A stretch of 62,939 bases of DNA, from positions 1-62,939 of the forward strand of contig NZ_CAJPVH010000031.1 in the NCBI RefSeq assembly GCF_905397395.1, written 5' to 3'. This DNA is from Cupriavidus campinensis. GTDB lineage: Bacteria > Pseudomonadota > Gammaproteobacteria > Burkholderiales > Burkholderiaceae. The notes under the pieces are model-generated. The model was not told where the DNA came from and did not search any database. It saw only the letters and a program-made list of their open reading frames with translations. Made by a program: the position numbers and the translations under genes. Numbering within the stretch: the first letter of the stretch is position 1; every line of letters starts with the position of its first letter. This document shows positions 53,087-62,749 of this stretch, piece after piece.

Positions 53087-54697
53087 ATGCGAGTCGCTGT
53101 GTTGTCGTATGCGCGCGCCGCCATGCTTGCGGCCATGGTGTTACTGATGGGCATGGCGGGCCCGGCGGGTGCGGTGCCGCCCAGCTTTGTCTATCGCGGC
53201 ACCGCTACCCTGAGTCCGGACGAGGTATTTGCCCACGGCATTCCCAACGCCGGCACCAATGACGATCTCTATGATCACGTGAACGGCGGATCCTGCTCGC
53301 GTGGGGATACCGCCTTCGTCCCCACCTCGGCATCGGAGACCTTTGCCTACGAACGTGCGATGTATGCGCTGATCACGAATCCCGCGGCGACGTTCTATGT
53401 GTACCGCATCCGCGCGGCCGGCAACTTCTATAGCGCGGATGCGTCGCTGCGCGCCGCGTACCGCGCCACGGGCGACCAGCGCTATCTCTCCACCGCGAAT
53501 CACTTCCAGCATCAGGAAGAATGGCTGGCCTTTCATGGCGTGCAAGCCAATCAGGTCGAGTCTGTCGTGGCCTACCGGCGCAACGCACAGACGCTCCAGA
53601 TCGAGCAGGTCGAATCGCGCAGGAATCCCAACTACATTGCCGCCAACACCCGGGGCAACGAGGCGATCTTTGTGGCCCGGCCACCCCGGGGAAATATTCG
53701 CGTTCTCCGGCCCTCCTTCCGTTATTCGCACGTGTCCGCGTGCTTTGGCTGCTTTCCCCAGCAACGCAGCGCGCGGTCCGTCGACGGGGCCAGTACGGCG
53801 CAGTGCGAGTTCTTCTCGGTGCCGATCAACGACAAGAAGGTCACGGTGATCGACCCGATTGTCGGCGACAGGACCCAGCGCTTCGTGCCCTGGACGACCA
53901 GGAACACCAAGCGCAATGCGGCAACGACCACGGGGCCGGCGGCGTGCGTGATCACGCCGGGATCCCCATTGACGGTGGATTGCAGCCGCTTTCGCCATGC
54001 CGACAAGTTCTCGGTGGCCCTGCGTGCGGGGGGAAGCGCGAACACGTGGGTTGACACATCGTTCAGCGGCGGCGATGTGTTGACGGGGTGGGCGCGCACG
54101 AGCGGGCAGATTCCGGTATCGAACACGACCCGCACGCTGGGCAGCTATGGCTATTCCACTTCCACCGTATTCAGCGGCTTCGACAAGAGCTGGTGGTCCG
54201 AGGTGACCGTGATGCCCGTGTACCCCAGGCTGCCGAAGAATCCCGTGCCAATCTGCCTGTATCGCGGTAACGGTTTTCAGGATCGTCTGGACTGTGTACC
54301 GGCCGGGGGCGAATGGCCGACCATGCAAGGCGCGGCGAATGACGCGACATCCTCGATCGACGCGCCAGCCGGTCAGCGATATCAAGTGTGCGAGCACTTC
54401 GAATTCAAGGGACGCTGCAGTTTCCTTATCGGACGCGCAGACACTGTCGATCTGAATCGTATTGGCATGAACTCGACCATTTCCAGTATCCGCGTCTGCC
54501 GCAAGCCGGTGCCGAACACCTGGAGGGCACCCCCTGACAACCGGGGCGTCATTGGCGACATCTATGCCTACGACAATCCCGGCACCGGCGCGCGCGAGTA
54601 CTTCAGGCTGAACAAGACCACCTACGGCCAGTTTTACCCGGGGTGGATCTCTCACGCAGAGGAATGGACGCGTCTGCCCGGCTACCAGGAATGCTAG
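53087..54697 (+). CDS. Secreted pertussis-toxin-S1-like ADP-ribosyltransferase with a beta/gamma-crystallin-like C-terminal domain
   Basis: The 536-residue product starts with a signal peptide (cut near AGA-V, about residue 29). Residues 33-230 follow pertussis toxin S1 closely: FVYRGTA (R37 for R9), a GTNDDLYDHVNGGSC block (H64 for H35, C70 for C41), TAFVPTS (77-81), YRIRAAGNFYSA and QEEWLAF with E145 for catalytic E129. C219 or C222 could pair with C70. A middle beta-rich segment (about 232-365) is unassigned. Residues 372-457 resemble a beta/gamma-crystallin unit (CEHFEFKGRCSFL, NRIGMNSTISSIRVC). Predicted role: NAD-dependent modification of a host or competitor protein. No B subunits or Ptl genes are adjacent. 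The coding GC looks lower than its neighbours. Confidence 0.85.
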   Translation: MRVAVLSYARAAMLAAMVLLMGMAGPAGAVPPSFVYRGTATLSPDEVFAHGIPNAGTNDDLYDHVNGGSCSRGDTAFVPTSASETFAYERAMYALITNPAATFYVYRIRAAGNFYSADASLRAAYRATGDQRYLSTANHFQHQEEWLAFHGVQANQVESVVAYRRNAQTLQIEQVESRRNPNYIAANTRGNEAIFVARPPRGNIRVLRPSFRYSHVSACFGCFPQQRSARSVDGASTAQCEFFSVPINDKKVTVIDPIVGDRTQRFVPWTTRNTKRNAATTTGPAACVITPGSPLTVDCSRFRHADKFSVALRAGGSANTWVDTSFSGGDVLTGWARTSGQIPVSNTTRTLGSYGYSTSTVFSGFDKSWWSEVTVMPVYPRLPKNPVPICLYRGNGFQDRLDCVPAGGEWPTMQGAANDATSSIDAPAGQRYQVCEHFEFKGRCSFLIGRADTVDLNRIGMNSTISSIRVCRKPVPNTWRAPPDNRGVIGDIYAYDNPGTGAREYFRLNKTTYGQFYPGWISHAEEWTRLPGYQEC

Positions 54698-56217
54698 TCA
54701 GTCGATTGGGCCGATCCGGTCGATCGGGTCGATTGGGCCGATTGGGTCGATGAGAGGGCGGACACCGGCGGCTGCGCCGCCTCGGCACTCGGGTCATGCC
54801 AGCCGCCGCCCAGCGCCGCGATCAGCGTGACGGCCGCCGTGTACTGGCGGCCCGTGATCGACAGCGCCGTGCGTTCCGCCGTATAGGCGGCGGTCTGCGC
54901 GGTCAGCACATCGAGCAGCCCGGCCGTACCGGCCTTGTAGCGGTTGTTGACCAGCGCCAGCGCCTCGCGCGCGGAGCGCAGGGCATCGTTCTGCACGGTG
55001 GCTTCCTGCCCCAGCAGCCGCGCGGCGGCGAGGTTGTCTTCCACCTCCTGGAATGCGCCCAGCACGGTCTGGCGGTAGTTGGCCACGGTCTGGTCGTAGG
55101 CCGCCACGGCCTGGGCCTTGGCCGCGCCGCGCAGGCCGCCGTCGAACACGGTGCCGGCCAGCCCGGCGCCCACCGACCACACGCGGTCCGGCAAGGACAG
55201 CCAGCGCGCCAGCGTGCCCGCCGTCAGCCCACCCGTGGCCGACAGCGACAGCGTGGGGTAGTACGCCGCCTGCGCCACGCCGATATCGGCATTGGCCGAG
55301 GCCATGCGCCGCTCTGCCGCCGCGATATCGGGCCGGCGCTCCAGCAGCGTGGAGGGCACGGCCACCGGCACGTTGGGAATCGCATCGTCCACTTCCACCA
55401 CGGCCATGGTCAGGTCCGCCGGCGGCTTGCCAACCAGCACCGCGATGGCGTGTTCCAGCTGCGCGCGCGTGATCTGGATGTCGATCTGCTGCGCCTGCGC
55501 GCTCTTCAGCTGGGTTTCCGACTGCAGCACGTCTGAGCGCTGCGCCGTGCCGGCCTGGTACTGGTTGCGCACCAGCAGCAGCGACTTCTCGTAGTCGGCC
55601 ACGGTGCGGTCGAGCAGCGCGCGCTGCGAATCGGCAATGCGCAGCAGGAAGTAGCTCTGCGCCAGCGTGGCCTGCGTGGAGAGCAGCGTGGCGGCCAGGT
55701 CGGCCTGGCTGGCCTGCGCGCCGGCCTGGGCGCTTTCCACCTGACGGCGGATGCGGCCCCAGACGTCGATCTCCCAACTGGCGGACAGCGTGGCGTTCTG
55801 GCCATTGGTGATACGGCCGCCGGTGCTGCTGGCGCCGCGCGAGAGGCCGGCGGACGCACCGATCACCGGGAAGAAGCCCGCGCGCGCGGCCTGCAGCGAG
55901 GCGGTGGCCTGCCGGTACTGCGCCTCGGCCGCCTTGATGTTCTGGTTCGAGATCTGCACCTGCGCCATCAGGTCGTCCAGCGCCGGGTCGCCGAACACGC
56001 GCCACCAGTCGGCGCGCGCCGTGGCGTCCTGCGGCTCGGCAGTCTTCCAGTCGCCGGTCCAGGCCGGCATGGCCTCGCTGGCCTCCTTGAACGCCTTGGG
56101 GACGGGCGCATCGGGGCGCTGGTAGTCGGGGCCGACGGCGCAGCCGGCCAGGACCAAGCAAGCGAGGGCGATGGCGGAGGCGCCTCGCAGCGAAAGAGGG
56201 CGGTTCATCTTCATCAT
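54694..56217 (-). CDS. RND efflux outer-membrane factor (OprM/NodT family)
   Basis: The 507-residue lipoprotein has lipobox LAGC (Cys about 26) and then GPDYQRPDAPVP, typical of NodT-type factors. Two TolC-like repeats each contain a long helical hairpin. It forms the outer-membrane tunnel for the two pumps encoded upstream, starting 5 bp after the MdtC-like gene. The C-terminal tail is Ser/Thr/Gln-rich and encoded by degenerate 9-bp repeats. Its stop shares CTAG with the convergent toxin-like gene. Confidence 0.93.
   Translation of the reverse strand: MMKMNRPLSLRGASAIALACLVLAGCAVGPDYQRPDAPVPKAFKEASEAMPAWTGDWKTAEPQDATARADWWRVFGDPALDDLMAQVQISNQNIKAAEAQYRQATASLQAARAGFFPVIGASAGLSRGASSTGGRITNGQNATLSASWEIDVWGRIRRQVESAQAGAQASQADLAATLLSTQATLAQSYFLLRIADSQRALLDRTVADYEKSLLLVRNQYQAGTAQRSDVLQSETQLKSAQAQQIDIQITRAQLEHAIAVLVGKPPADLTMAVVEVDDAIPNVPVAVPSTLLERRPDIAAAERRMASANADIGVAQAAYYPTLSLSATGGLTAGTLARWLSLPDRVWSVGAGLAGTVFDGGLRGAAKAQAVAAYDQTVANYRQTVLGAFQEVEDNLAAARLLGQEATVQNDALRSAREALALVNNRYKAGTAGLLDVLTAQTAAYTAERTALSITGRQYTAAVTLIAALGGGWHDPSAEAAQPPVSALSSTQSAQSTRSTGSAQSTD
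54701..54754. repeat. Degenerate 9-bp tandem repeat at the 3' end of the outer-membrane-factor gene
   Basis: Six units follow GTCGATTGG / GCCGATCCG / GTCGATCGG and similar. They encode the Ser/Thr/Gln tail before the stop. Confidence 0.85.
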
Positions 56218-56222
56218 GGATG

Positions 56223-59200
56223 TCAGGATTCCAGCCGCGGCGCGGCGTCCGGGCGTTGGCCGTGGCGCTGGCGGCGGGTGCGCCAGGCCTGCACGCGCAG
56301 GCGCCAGCGGTCGAGCGTGAGGTAGACCACGGGCGTGGTGTAGAGCGTCAGCAACTGGCTCACCACCAGGCCGCCGACAATCGAGATGCCCAGCGGCGCG
56401 CGCAGCTCGGCGCCGTCGCCCCGGCCGATGGCCAGCGGCACCGCGCCCAGCAGCGCGGCCATGGTCGTCATCAGGATCGGCCGGAAGCGCAGCAGGCAGG
56501 CGCGATAGATCGCCTCGCGCGGGCTCATGCCCTCATTGCGCTCGGCGTCGATGGCGAAGTCGATCATCATGATCGCGTTCTTCTTGACGATGCCGATCAG
56601 CAGGATCACGCCGATCAGCGCGATGATGCTGAACTCCGTCTTGAACAGCAGCAACGCCAGCAGCGCGCCCACCCCGGCCGACGGCAGCGTGGACAGGATG
56701 GTCAGCGGGTGCACGTAGCTCTCGTACAGGATGCCGAGCACGATGTAGATGGTGATCAGCGCGGCCAGGATCAGGTACGGCTGGCTCTTGAGCGAGTCCT
56801 GGAACGCCTTGGCGCCGCCCTGGAAGTTGGCCTGGAGCGTCTCGGGGGCGCCGATCCTGGCCAGCGCGTCGCGGATGGCGTCGGTGGCCTCCGACAGCGA
56901 GAACCCCTCGGCCAGATTGAACGAGATGGTGGAGGCGGCGAACTGGCCCTGGTGGTTCACGCCGAGCGGCGTGCTGGTCGGCGTGACGCGCGCGAAGGCC
57001 GAGAGCGGTACCTGCCGGCCGTTGCCGGTGACCACGTAGATGTCCTGCAGCGCATGCGGCCCCTGGAGGTACTCCGGGCTCAGCTCCATCACCACGCGGT
57101 ACTGGTTCAGCGGGTGGTAGATCGTCGAGACCAGCCGCTGGCCGAAGGCGTCGTTGAGCACGGCATCCACCTGCTGGGCGGTGACGCCGAGCTTGGAGGC
57201 GGTGTCCCGGTCGATGATCACCGAGGTCTGCAGGCCCTTGTCGTTGGTATCGGTATCCACATCCTCGATCCCCTTGATGTTCGAGATCGCCGCGCGCACC
57301 TTGGGCTCCCAGGTGCGCAGCGTCTCCAGGTCGTCGGACTGCAAGGTGAACTGGTACTGCGAACTGCTCTGGCGGCCGCCCACGCGGATGTCCTGCACCG
57401 ATTGCAGGTAGAGGTTGGCGCCGGGCTCCTTGGCCAGCTTCAGGCGCAGCCGGGCGATGATGGCGTCGGCGGACTCCTTGCGCTCGTTCAGCGGCTTCAG
57501 CGTCACGAACATCTGGCCGGTGTTGCGCTGCGAGCCCCCGGTGAAGCCGGTGACGTTGACCACCGCCGGGTCGGACTGGACGATCTTGATGAAGTTGTCG
57601 AGCTTGCCGCGCATGGCCTGGAACGAGGTGGCCTGATCCGCGCGGATGAAGCCGATCAGCCGGCCGGTGTCCTGCTGCGGGAAGAAGCCCTTTGGCACGA
57701 TCACGTAGAGCCAGACGTTCAGCGCCATGGTGGCCAGCAGGATCACCCAGACCAGCTTGCCGTGCCGCAGCGCCAGGTCCAGCGAGCGTGCGTAGCGGTC
57801 GTGCAGCCAGTTGAACACGCGCTCGCTGGCCTGGTAGAAGCGGCCCTGGCTGGCCTTCTGCTCGTCCACGGGGCGCAGCAGCCGCGCGCACATCATGGGG
57901 GTAGTGGTCAGCGACACCACCAGCGAGACCAGGATGGCCACCGACAGCGTGATGGCGAACTCCTGGAACAGCCGGCCCACGATGCCGCCCATCATCAGCA
58001 GCGGGATGAACACGGCGATCAGCGACAGGCTCATCGACAGCACCGTGAAGCCCACCTCGCGCGCACCGCGCAGGGCGGCCGCACGCGGCTTCATGCCGTT
58101 CTCGATATGGCGCGAGATGTTCTCCAGCACCACGATGGCGTCATCGACCACGAAGCCGGTGGCAATCGTCAGCGCCATCAGCGACAGGTTGTTGAGCGAG
58201 AACCCGCACAGGTACATCACCGCGAACGTGCCGACCAGCGACACCGGCACGGCCACGCTCGGGATCAGCGTGGCGCGCACGTTGCGCAGGAACAGGAACA
58301 CCACCATGATCACCAGCGCCACCGAGATCATCAGCGTGTGCTCCACCTCGCGCAGGGAGGCGCGGATGGTGGGCGTGCGGTCCATCATCACGTCCATCGA
58401 GATGCTGGCCGGGATCATCTTGCGCAGCTGCGGCAGCATCTCGTTGACGCGGTCCACGGTCTCGATGATGTTGGCGCCGGGCGAGCGGTTCAGCACCAGC
58501 AGCACCGACGGCTTGCCGTTGGCCGAACCGGCGTTGCGGATGTCCTGCACGGAATCCACCACGCTGGCCACGTCCTGGAGGCGGATCGGCACCGCGAAGG
58601 CGTTGGGGCCGGCGGCAGCGCTGTTGCCGCCCGTGGCGCCCGAGCTGACGGTGGTGGTGCCGCTGCTGGTGGTGATGGTGGTGGTGGTGATCCCGTTGAC
58701 GGTCTTGGTGCTCACCCCGCCGCCGGCCGTGGCGTTGGCCGTGCTGGCGATCAGCGCGCCGGCCGAGGCGGACGAAAACGTGCCCGGCGTGGCGTAGCGC
58801 ACGATCAGCGGCATGTAGTCCTTGGCCGTCATCGCCTGGTCGTTGGCGTAGACCTGCCAGTTGTTGACGTTGTTCTCGAGCACGCCGAGCGGGCGGTTGG
58901 CGTTGGTGGCCGAGATCGTGTTGCGCACGTCCTCGAGCGAGATGCCGTACTTGTTCAGCGCCGTGGGGTTCAGCTCCACCCGCACCGCCGGCAGCGAGGC
59001 GCCGCCAATCGTCACCTGGCCCACGCCCTCCACCTGCGACAGCTTCTGGGAGAGGATGGTGGAGGCGGCGTCGTAGAGCTGGCCGCGCGTCATGGTGGGC
59101 GAGGTCAGCCCGATGATCATGATCGGCGCGTCGGCCGGGTTGACCTTGCGATAGGTCGGATTGTTCGGCAGGCTGGTCGGCAGCGTGCCGCGCGAGGCGT

Positions 59201-59537
59201 TGATGGCCGCCTGCACGTCCCGCGCGGCGCCGTCGATGTCGCGCGAGAGGTCGAACTGGAGCGTCACGCGCGTGGAGCCCAGCGAGCTGCTGGAGGTGAT
59301 CTCGGTCACGCCGGCGATGGTGCCCAGCGCGCGTTCCAGCGGCGTGGCCACGGTGGCCGCCATGGTCTCGGGGCTGGCGCCGGGCAGCGACGCCGAGACC
59401 GAGATGGTCGGAAAGTCCACCTGCGGCAGCGGCGAGACCGGCAGCAGCCGGAACGCCGCGAGGCCCGCCAGCAGGATGCCGATGGTCAGCAGCGCGGTGG
59501 CAACCGGGCGTTGGATGAAGGCGGCCGACAGGTTCAT
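56223..59537 (-). CDS. mdtC: RND multidrug efflux permease, MdtC/MuxC type
   Basis: The 1104-residue inner-membrane pump begins [20 protein letters not shown] and has the RND pattern with [17 protein letters not shown] carrying the proton-relay aspartates of segment 4. Usual length is about 1030; the excess is a Ser/Thr/Gly-rich insert at about residues 252-313 (58599-58784). It starts inside the stop of the mdtB-like gene (TGATG). It is expected to form a mixed trimer with the MdtB-like pump. Bile salts, novobiocin and similar drugs are known MdtBC substrates. Confidence 0.95.
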   Translation of the reverse strand: MNLSAAFIQRPVATALLTIGILLAGLAAFRLLPVSPLPQVDFPTISVSASLPGASPETMAATVATPLERALGTIAGVTEITSSSSLGSTRVTLQFDLSRDIDGAARDVQAAINASRGTLPTSLPNNPTYRKVNPADAPIMIIGLTSPTMTRGQLYDAASTILSQKLSQVEGVGQVTIGGASLPAVRVELNPTALNKYGISLEDVRNTISATNANRPLGVLENNVNNWQVYANDQAMTAKDYMPLIVRYATPGTFSSASAGALIASTANATAGGGVSTKTVNGITTTTITTSSGTTTVSSGATGGNSAAAGPNAFAVPIRLQDVASVVDSVQDIRNAGSANGKPSVLLVLNRSPGANIIETVDRVNEMLPQLRKMIPASISMDVMMDRTPTIRASLREVEHTLMISVALVIMVVFLFLRNVRATLIPSVAVPVSLVGTFAVMYLCGFSLNNLSLMALTIATGFVVDDAIVVLENISRHIENGMKPRAAALRGAREVGFTVLSMSLSLIAVFIPLLMMGGIVGRLFQEFAITLSVAILVSLVVSLTTTPMMCARLLRPVDEQKASQGRFYQASERVFNWLHDRYARSLDLALRHGKLVWVILLATMALNVWLYVIVPKGFFPQQDTGRLIGFIRADQATSFQAMRGKLDNFIKIVQSDPAVVNVTGFTGGSQRNTGQMFVTLKPLNERKESADAIIARLRLKLAKEPGANLYLQSVQDIRVGGRQSSSQYQFTLQSDDLETLRTWEPKVRAAISNIKGIEDVDTDTNDKGLQTSVIIDRDTASKLGVTAQQVDAVLNDAFGQRLVSTIYHPLNQYRVVMELSPEYLQGPHALQDIYVVTGNGRQVPLSAFARVTPTSTPLGVNHQGQFAASTISFNLAEGFSLSEATDAIRDALARIGAPETLQANFQGGAKAFQDSLKSQPYLILAALITIYIVLGILYESYVHPLTILSTLPSAGVGALLALLLFKTEFSIIALIGVILLIGIVKKNAIMMIDFAIDAERNEGMSPREAIYRACLLRFRPILMTTMAALLGAVPLAIGRGDGAELRAPLGISIVGGLVVSQLLTLYTTPVVYLTLDRWRLRVQAWRTRRQRHGQRPDAAPRLES

Positions 59538-62500
59538 CAGGCGTGCGGCTCCTGCGGGGTTGCGTTCGGGTTCGGGTTCGGGTTCGGATGCGGATTCGGG
59601 CGATGCACGCCGTCCTCGTCGTCGCCACCCTCGTCAGGGTCGCCAAAGCGGCGCTTGCGCCACCCCTTGAGCCGCGTCGCCACGCGGTCGAACGCCAGGT
59701 AGATTACCGGCGTGGTGAACAGCGTGAGCACCTGGCTGACCAGCAGGCCGCCGACCATCGTCACGCCAAGCGGCCGGCGCAGCTCGGAGCCGATGCCCGT
59801 GCCCAGCATCATCGGCAGCGCGGCCAGCAGGGCGGCCATGGTCGTCATCAGGATCGGGCGGAAGCGCAGCAGGCAGGCCTGGAAGATGGCGTCGCGCGGC
59901 GTCATGCCGCCCTCGCGCTCGGCCTCGAGCGCGAAGTCGATCATCATGATGGCGTTCTTCTTGACGATGCCGATCAGCAGGATGATGCCGATGATGGCAA
60001 TGATGCCGATGTCCTGCCCCGAGACCAGCAGCGCCAGTAGCGCCCCCACGCCGGCCGAGGGCAGGGTGGAGAGGATGGTCACCGGGTGGATCGTGCTCTC
60101 GTAGAGCACGCCCAGCACGATGTACATCGTGATGACGGCGGCCAGGATCAGCCACAGCGTGTTGGAGAGGGAGGCGCGGAAGGCCAGCGCGGCGCCCTGG
60201 AACTCGGTCACCATCGAGATCGGCAGGTTCAGCTCTTTTTCGATCTGCGTGATCTTGTCCACCGCGGCGCCCAGGGACTCGCCCGGGGCCAGGTTGAACG
60301 AGACCGTCGCGGCCGGGAACTGGCCCTGGTGGTTGACCACCAGCTGGCCGGTGCGCTCGCTGATGCGGGCGATGGCGCCCAGCGGCACCTGCCCGCCCGA
60401 CGACGACGGCAGGCGCAGCTCGGCCAGCGACTGCGGGCTGGTGCGGAACTGCGGCATGGTCTCCAGCACCACGCGGTACTGGCTGGACTGCGTGAAGATG
60501 GTCGATACCAGCCGCTGGCCGAACGCGCTATAGAGTGCGCTGTCGATCACGGCGGTGGTGATGCCGAAACGCGCGGCGGCATCGCGGTCGATGTCCACAT
60601 AGGCGCGCAGGCCGTTGTTCTGCTGGTCGCTCGCCACGTCGCGCAGCTCGGGTTCCTGGCGCAGCCGCTCCACCAGCCTGGGCACCCATTCGGCCAGCGT
60701 GGCCGGGTCCGGGTCTTCCACGGTGAACTGGTACTGCGTGCGCGAGACGCGGTCCTCGATGGTCAGGTCCTGCACCGGCTGGGTGTAGAGCGAGACGCCG
60801 CCCAGCTGCTGCACGGCGTCCTGGAGCCGCTGGGTGACCACCGTCATGCTGTCCCGGTCGGCCTTGGGCTTGAGGTTGATCAGCATGCGGCCGGCGTTGA
60901 GCGTGGTGTTCGTGCCATCCACGCCGATGAACGACGAGACGCTGGCCACGGCCGGGTCCTGCATGATCACCTTCTGCACGGCCTCCTGCTTGCGGCCCAT
61001 CGCCGCGAACGAGGTGGTCTGCGAGGCTTCGGTGATGGCCTGGATCACCCCGGTGTCCTGCACCGGGAAGAAGCCCTTCGGCACCAGCATATAGAGCAGG
61101 CCGGTCAGCACCAGCGTGGCCACGGCCACCACCAGCGTGGCGGTCTGGCGGTTCAGCACCCACTCCAGCGCCTGGCCGTAACGGTGGATCACGTTGTCGA
61201 AGAAGCGGCCCGTGGCGCGGTGGAAGCGCGGCAGTTCCTCCTCGGGCACGTGGCGCAGCAGGCGCGCGCACATCATCGGCGTCAGCGTCAGCGACACCAC
61301 GGCCGAGATCAGGATCGACACCGCCAGCGTGATGGCGAACTCGCGGAACAGCCGGCCCACCACATCGCCCATGAACAGCAGCGGGATCAGCACGGCCACC
61401 AGCGAGAAGGTCAGCGAGATGATGGTGAAGCCGATCTGCTTCGACCCCTTGAGGGCCGCCGCCATCGGGGAATCGCCTTCCTCGATGTAGCGCATGATGT
61501 TCTCGATCATCACGATGGCGTCATCCACCACGAAGCCGGTGGCGATGGTCAGCGCCATCAGCGTCAGGTTGTTGATCGAGAAACCGGCCATGTACATCAC
61601 GCCGAAGGTGCCCACCAGCGAGAGCGGCACCGCCACGCCCGGGATGATGGTGGCCGGGATGTTGCGCAGGAAGACGAAGATCACCATCACCACCAGCGCG
61701 ATGGCCAGCAGCAGCTCGAACTGCACATCCTTGACCGAGGCGCGGATGGTGGTGGTGCGGTCGGTCAGAAGCTGCACGTGCACCGAGGCCGGCAGCGACG
61801 CCTGCAACTGCGGCAGCAGCGTCTTGATGCGGTCCACCACCTCGATCACATTGGCGCCGGGCTGGCGCTGGATGTTCAGCACGATGGCGGGCTTGCTGTT
61901 GGCCCAGGCGGCCAGCCGGCTGTTCTCGGGGCCGTCGACGATGTCGGCCACGTCGGTGATGCGGATCGGCGCGCCGTTCTGGTAGCCGATGATGATCTGG
62001 CGGTATTCGTCGGCGGAGCGGAGCTGGTCGTTGGCGTCGATGGTGGAGGCGCGCGCGGGGCCGTCGAAGCTGCCCTTGGCGCCGTTCACGTTGGCGCTGC
62101 CGATGGCGGTGCGCAGGTCGTCGATCGACATGCCGAGCGCGGCCAGCGCGGTAGGGTTGGCCTGGATGCGCACCGCGGGACGCTGCCCGCCGCTGATGGT
62201 GACCAGCCCCACGCCCTGGATCTGCGAGATCTTGGCGCCCACGCGGGTGTCCACCATGTCCTGCAGCTTGGGCAGGGGCAGGGTGTCCGAGGTCATCGCC
62301 AGCGTCATGATCGGCGCATCGGCCGGGTTGACCTTGCTGTAGACCGGCGGCATGGGCAGGTCAGACGGCAGCAGGTTGCCGCCCGCGTTGATGGCGGCCT
62401 GCACCTGCTGCTCGGCCACGTCCAGCGACAGCGACAGCTCGAACTGGAGCGTGATGACCGACGCACCGCCCGAGGACGACGACGACATCTGCTTGAGCCC

Positions 62501-62725
62501 CGGCATCTGGCCGAACTGGCGCTCCAGCGGCGCGGTGACCGAGGAGGTCATCACGTCCGGGCTGGCGCCGGGGTAGAGCGTGGTGACCTGGATGGTCGGG
62601 TAATCCACCTCCGGCAGCGCGGACAGCGGCAGCAGCCGGTACGCCACCAGCCCGGACAGCAGGATGGCCAGCATCAGCAGTGCCGTGGCCACCGGCCGTT
62701 CGATAAAGATGCGTGAGGGATTCAT
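59537..62725 (-). CDS. mdtB: RND multidrug efflux permease, MdtB/MuxB type
   Basis: The 1062-residue pump begins [20 protein letters not shown]. It has two periplasmic porter/docking blocks, segment 4 [17 protein letters not shown] and the C-terminal [11 protein letters not shown] loop. The final 30 residues are acidic then rich in Asn/Pro ([11 protein letters not shown]). Its stop overlaps the mdtC-like start by one base. It is 24 bp after the adaptor gene. Confidence 0.95.
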   Translation of the reverse strand: MNPSRIFIERPVATALLMLAILLSGLVAYRLLPLSALPEVDYPTIQVTTLYPGASPDVMTSSVTAPLERQFGQMPGLKQMSSSSSGGASVITLQFELSLSLDVAEQQVQAAINAGGNLLPSDLPMPPVYSKVNPADAPIMTLAMTSDTLPLPKLQDMVDTRVGAKISQIQGVGLVTISGGQRPAVRIQANPTALAALGMSIDDLRTAIGSANVNGAKGSFDGPARASTIDANDQLRSADEYRQIIIGYQNGAPIRITDVADIVDGPENSRLAAWANSKPAIVLNIQRQPGANVIEVVDRIKTLLPQLQASLPASVHVQLLTDRTTTIRASVKDVQFELLLAIALVVMVIFVFLRNIPATIIPGVAVPLSLVGTFGVMYMAGFSINNLTLMALTIATGFVVDDAIVMIENIMRYIEEGDSPMAAALKGSKQIGFTIISLTFSLVAVLIPLLFMGDVVGRLFREFAITLAVSILISAVVSLTLTPMMCARLLRHVPEEELPRFHRATGRFFDNVIHRYGQALEWVLNRQTATLVVAVATLVLTGLLYMLVPKGFFPVQDTGVIQAITEASQTTSFAAMGRKQEAVQKVIMQDPAVASVSSFIGVDGTNTTLNAGRMLINLKPKADRDSMTVVTQRLQDAVQQLGGVSLYTQPVQDLTIEDRVSRTQYQFTVEDPDPATLAEWVPRLVERLRQEPELRDVASDQQNNGLRAYVDIDRDAAARFGITTAVIDSALYSAFGQRLVSTIFTQSSQYRVVLETMPQFRTSPQSLAELRLPSSSGGQVPLGAIARISERTGQLVVNHQGQFPAATVSFNLAPGESLGAAVDKITQIEKELNLPISMVTEFQGAALAFRASLSNTLWLILAAVITMYIVLGVLYESTIHPVTILSTLPSAGVGALLALLVSGQDIGIIAIIGIILLIGIVKKNAIMMIDFALEAEREGGMTPRDAIFQACLLRFRPILMTTMAALLAALPMMLGTGIGSELRRPLGVTMVGGLLVSQVLTLFTTPVIYLAFDRVATRLKGWRKRRFGDPDEGGDDEDGVHRPNPHPNPNPNPNATPQEPHA

Positions 62726-62749
62726 GCCGTCTCGGGTGCGTCGCCGTGC

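Noticed and set aside
53800..54200. Separate second gene or frameshift in the middle of the toxin-like gene
   Set aside because: The frame is open and continuous from 53087 to 54697 with no internal stop, and cysteines and beta-rich sequence continue through it.
56220..59702. A 1160-codon open frame on the plus strand opposite the MdtC-like gene
   Set aside because: It is His/Arg/Gly-rich with no recognisable fold and lies antisense to a clear RND pump; long antisense frames are expected at this GC content.
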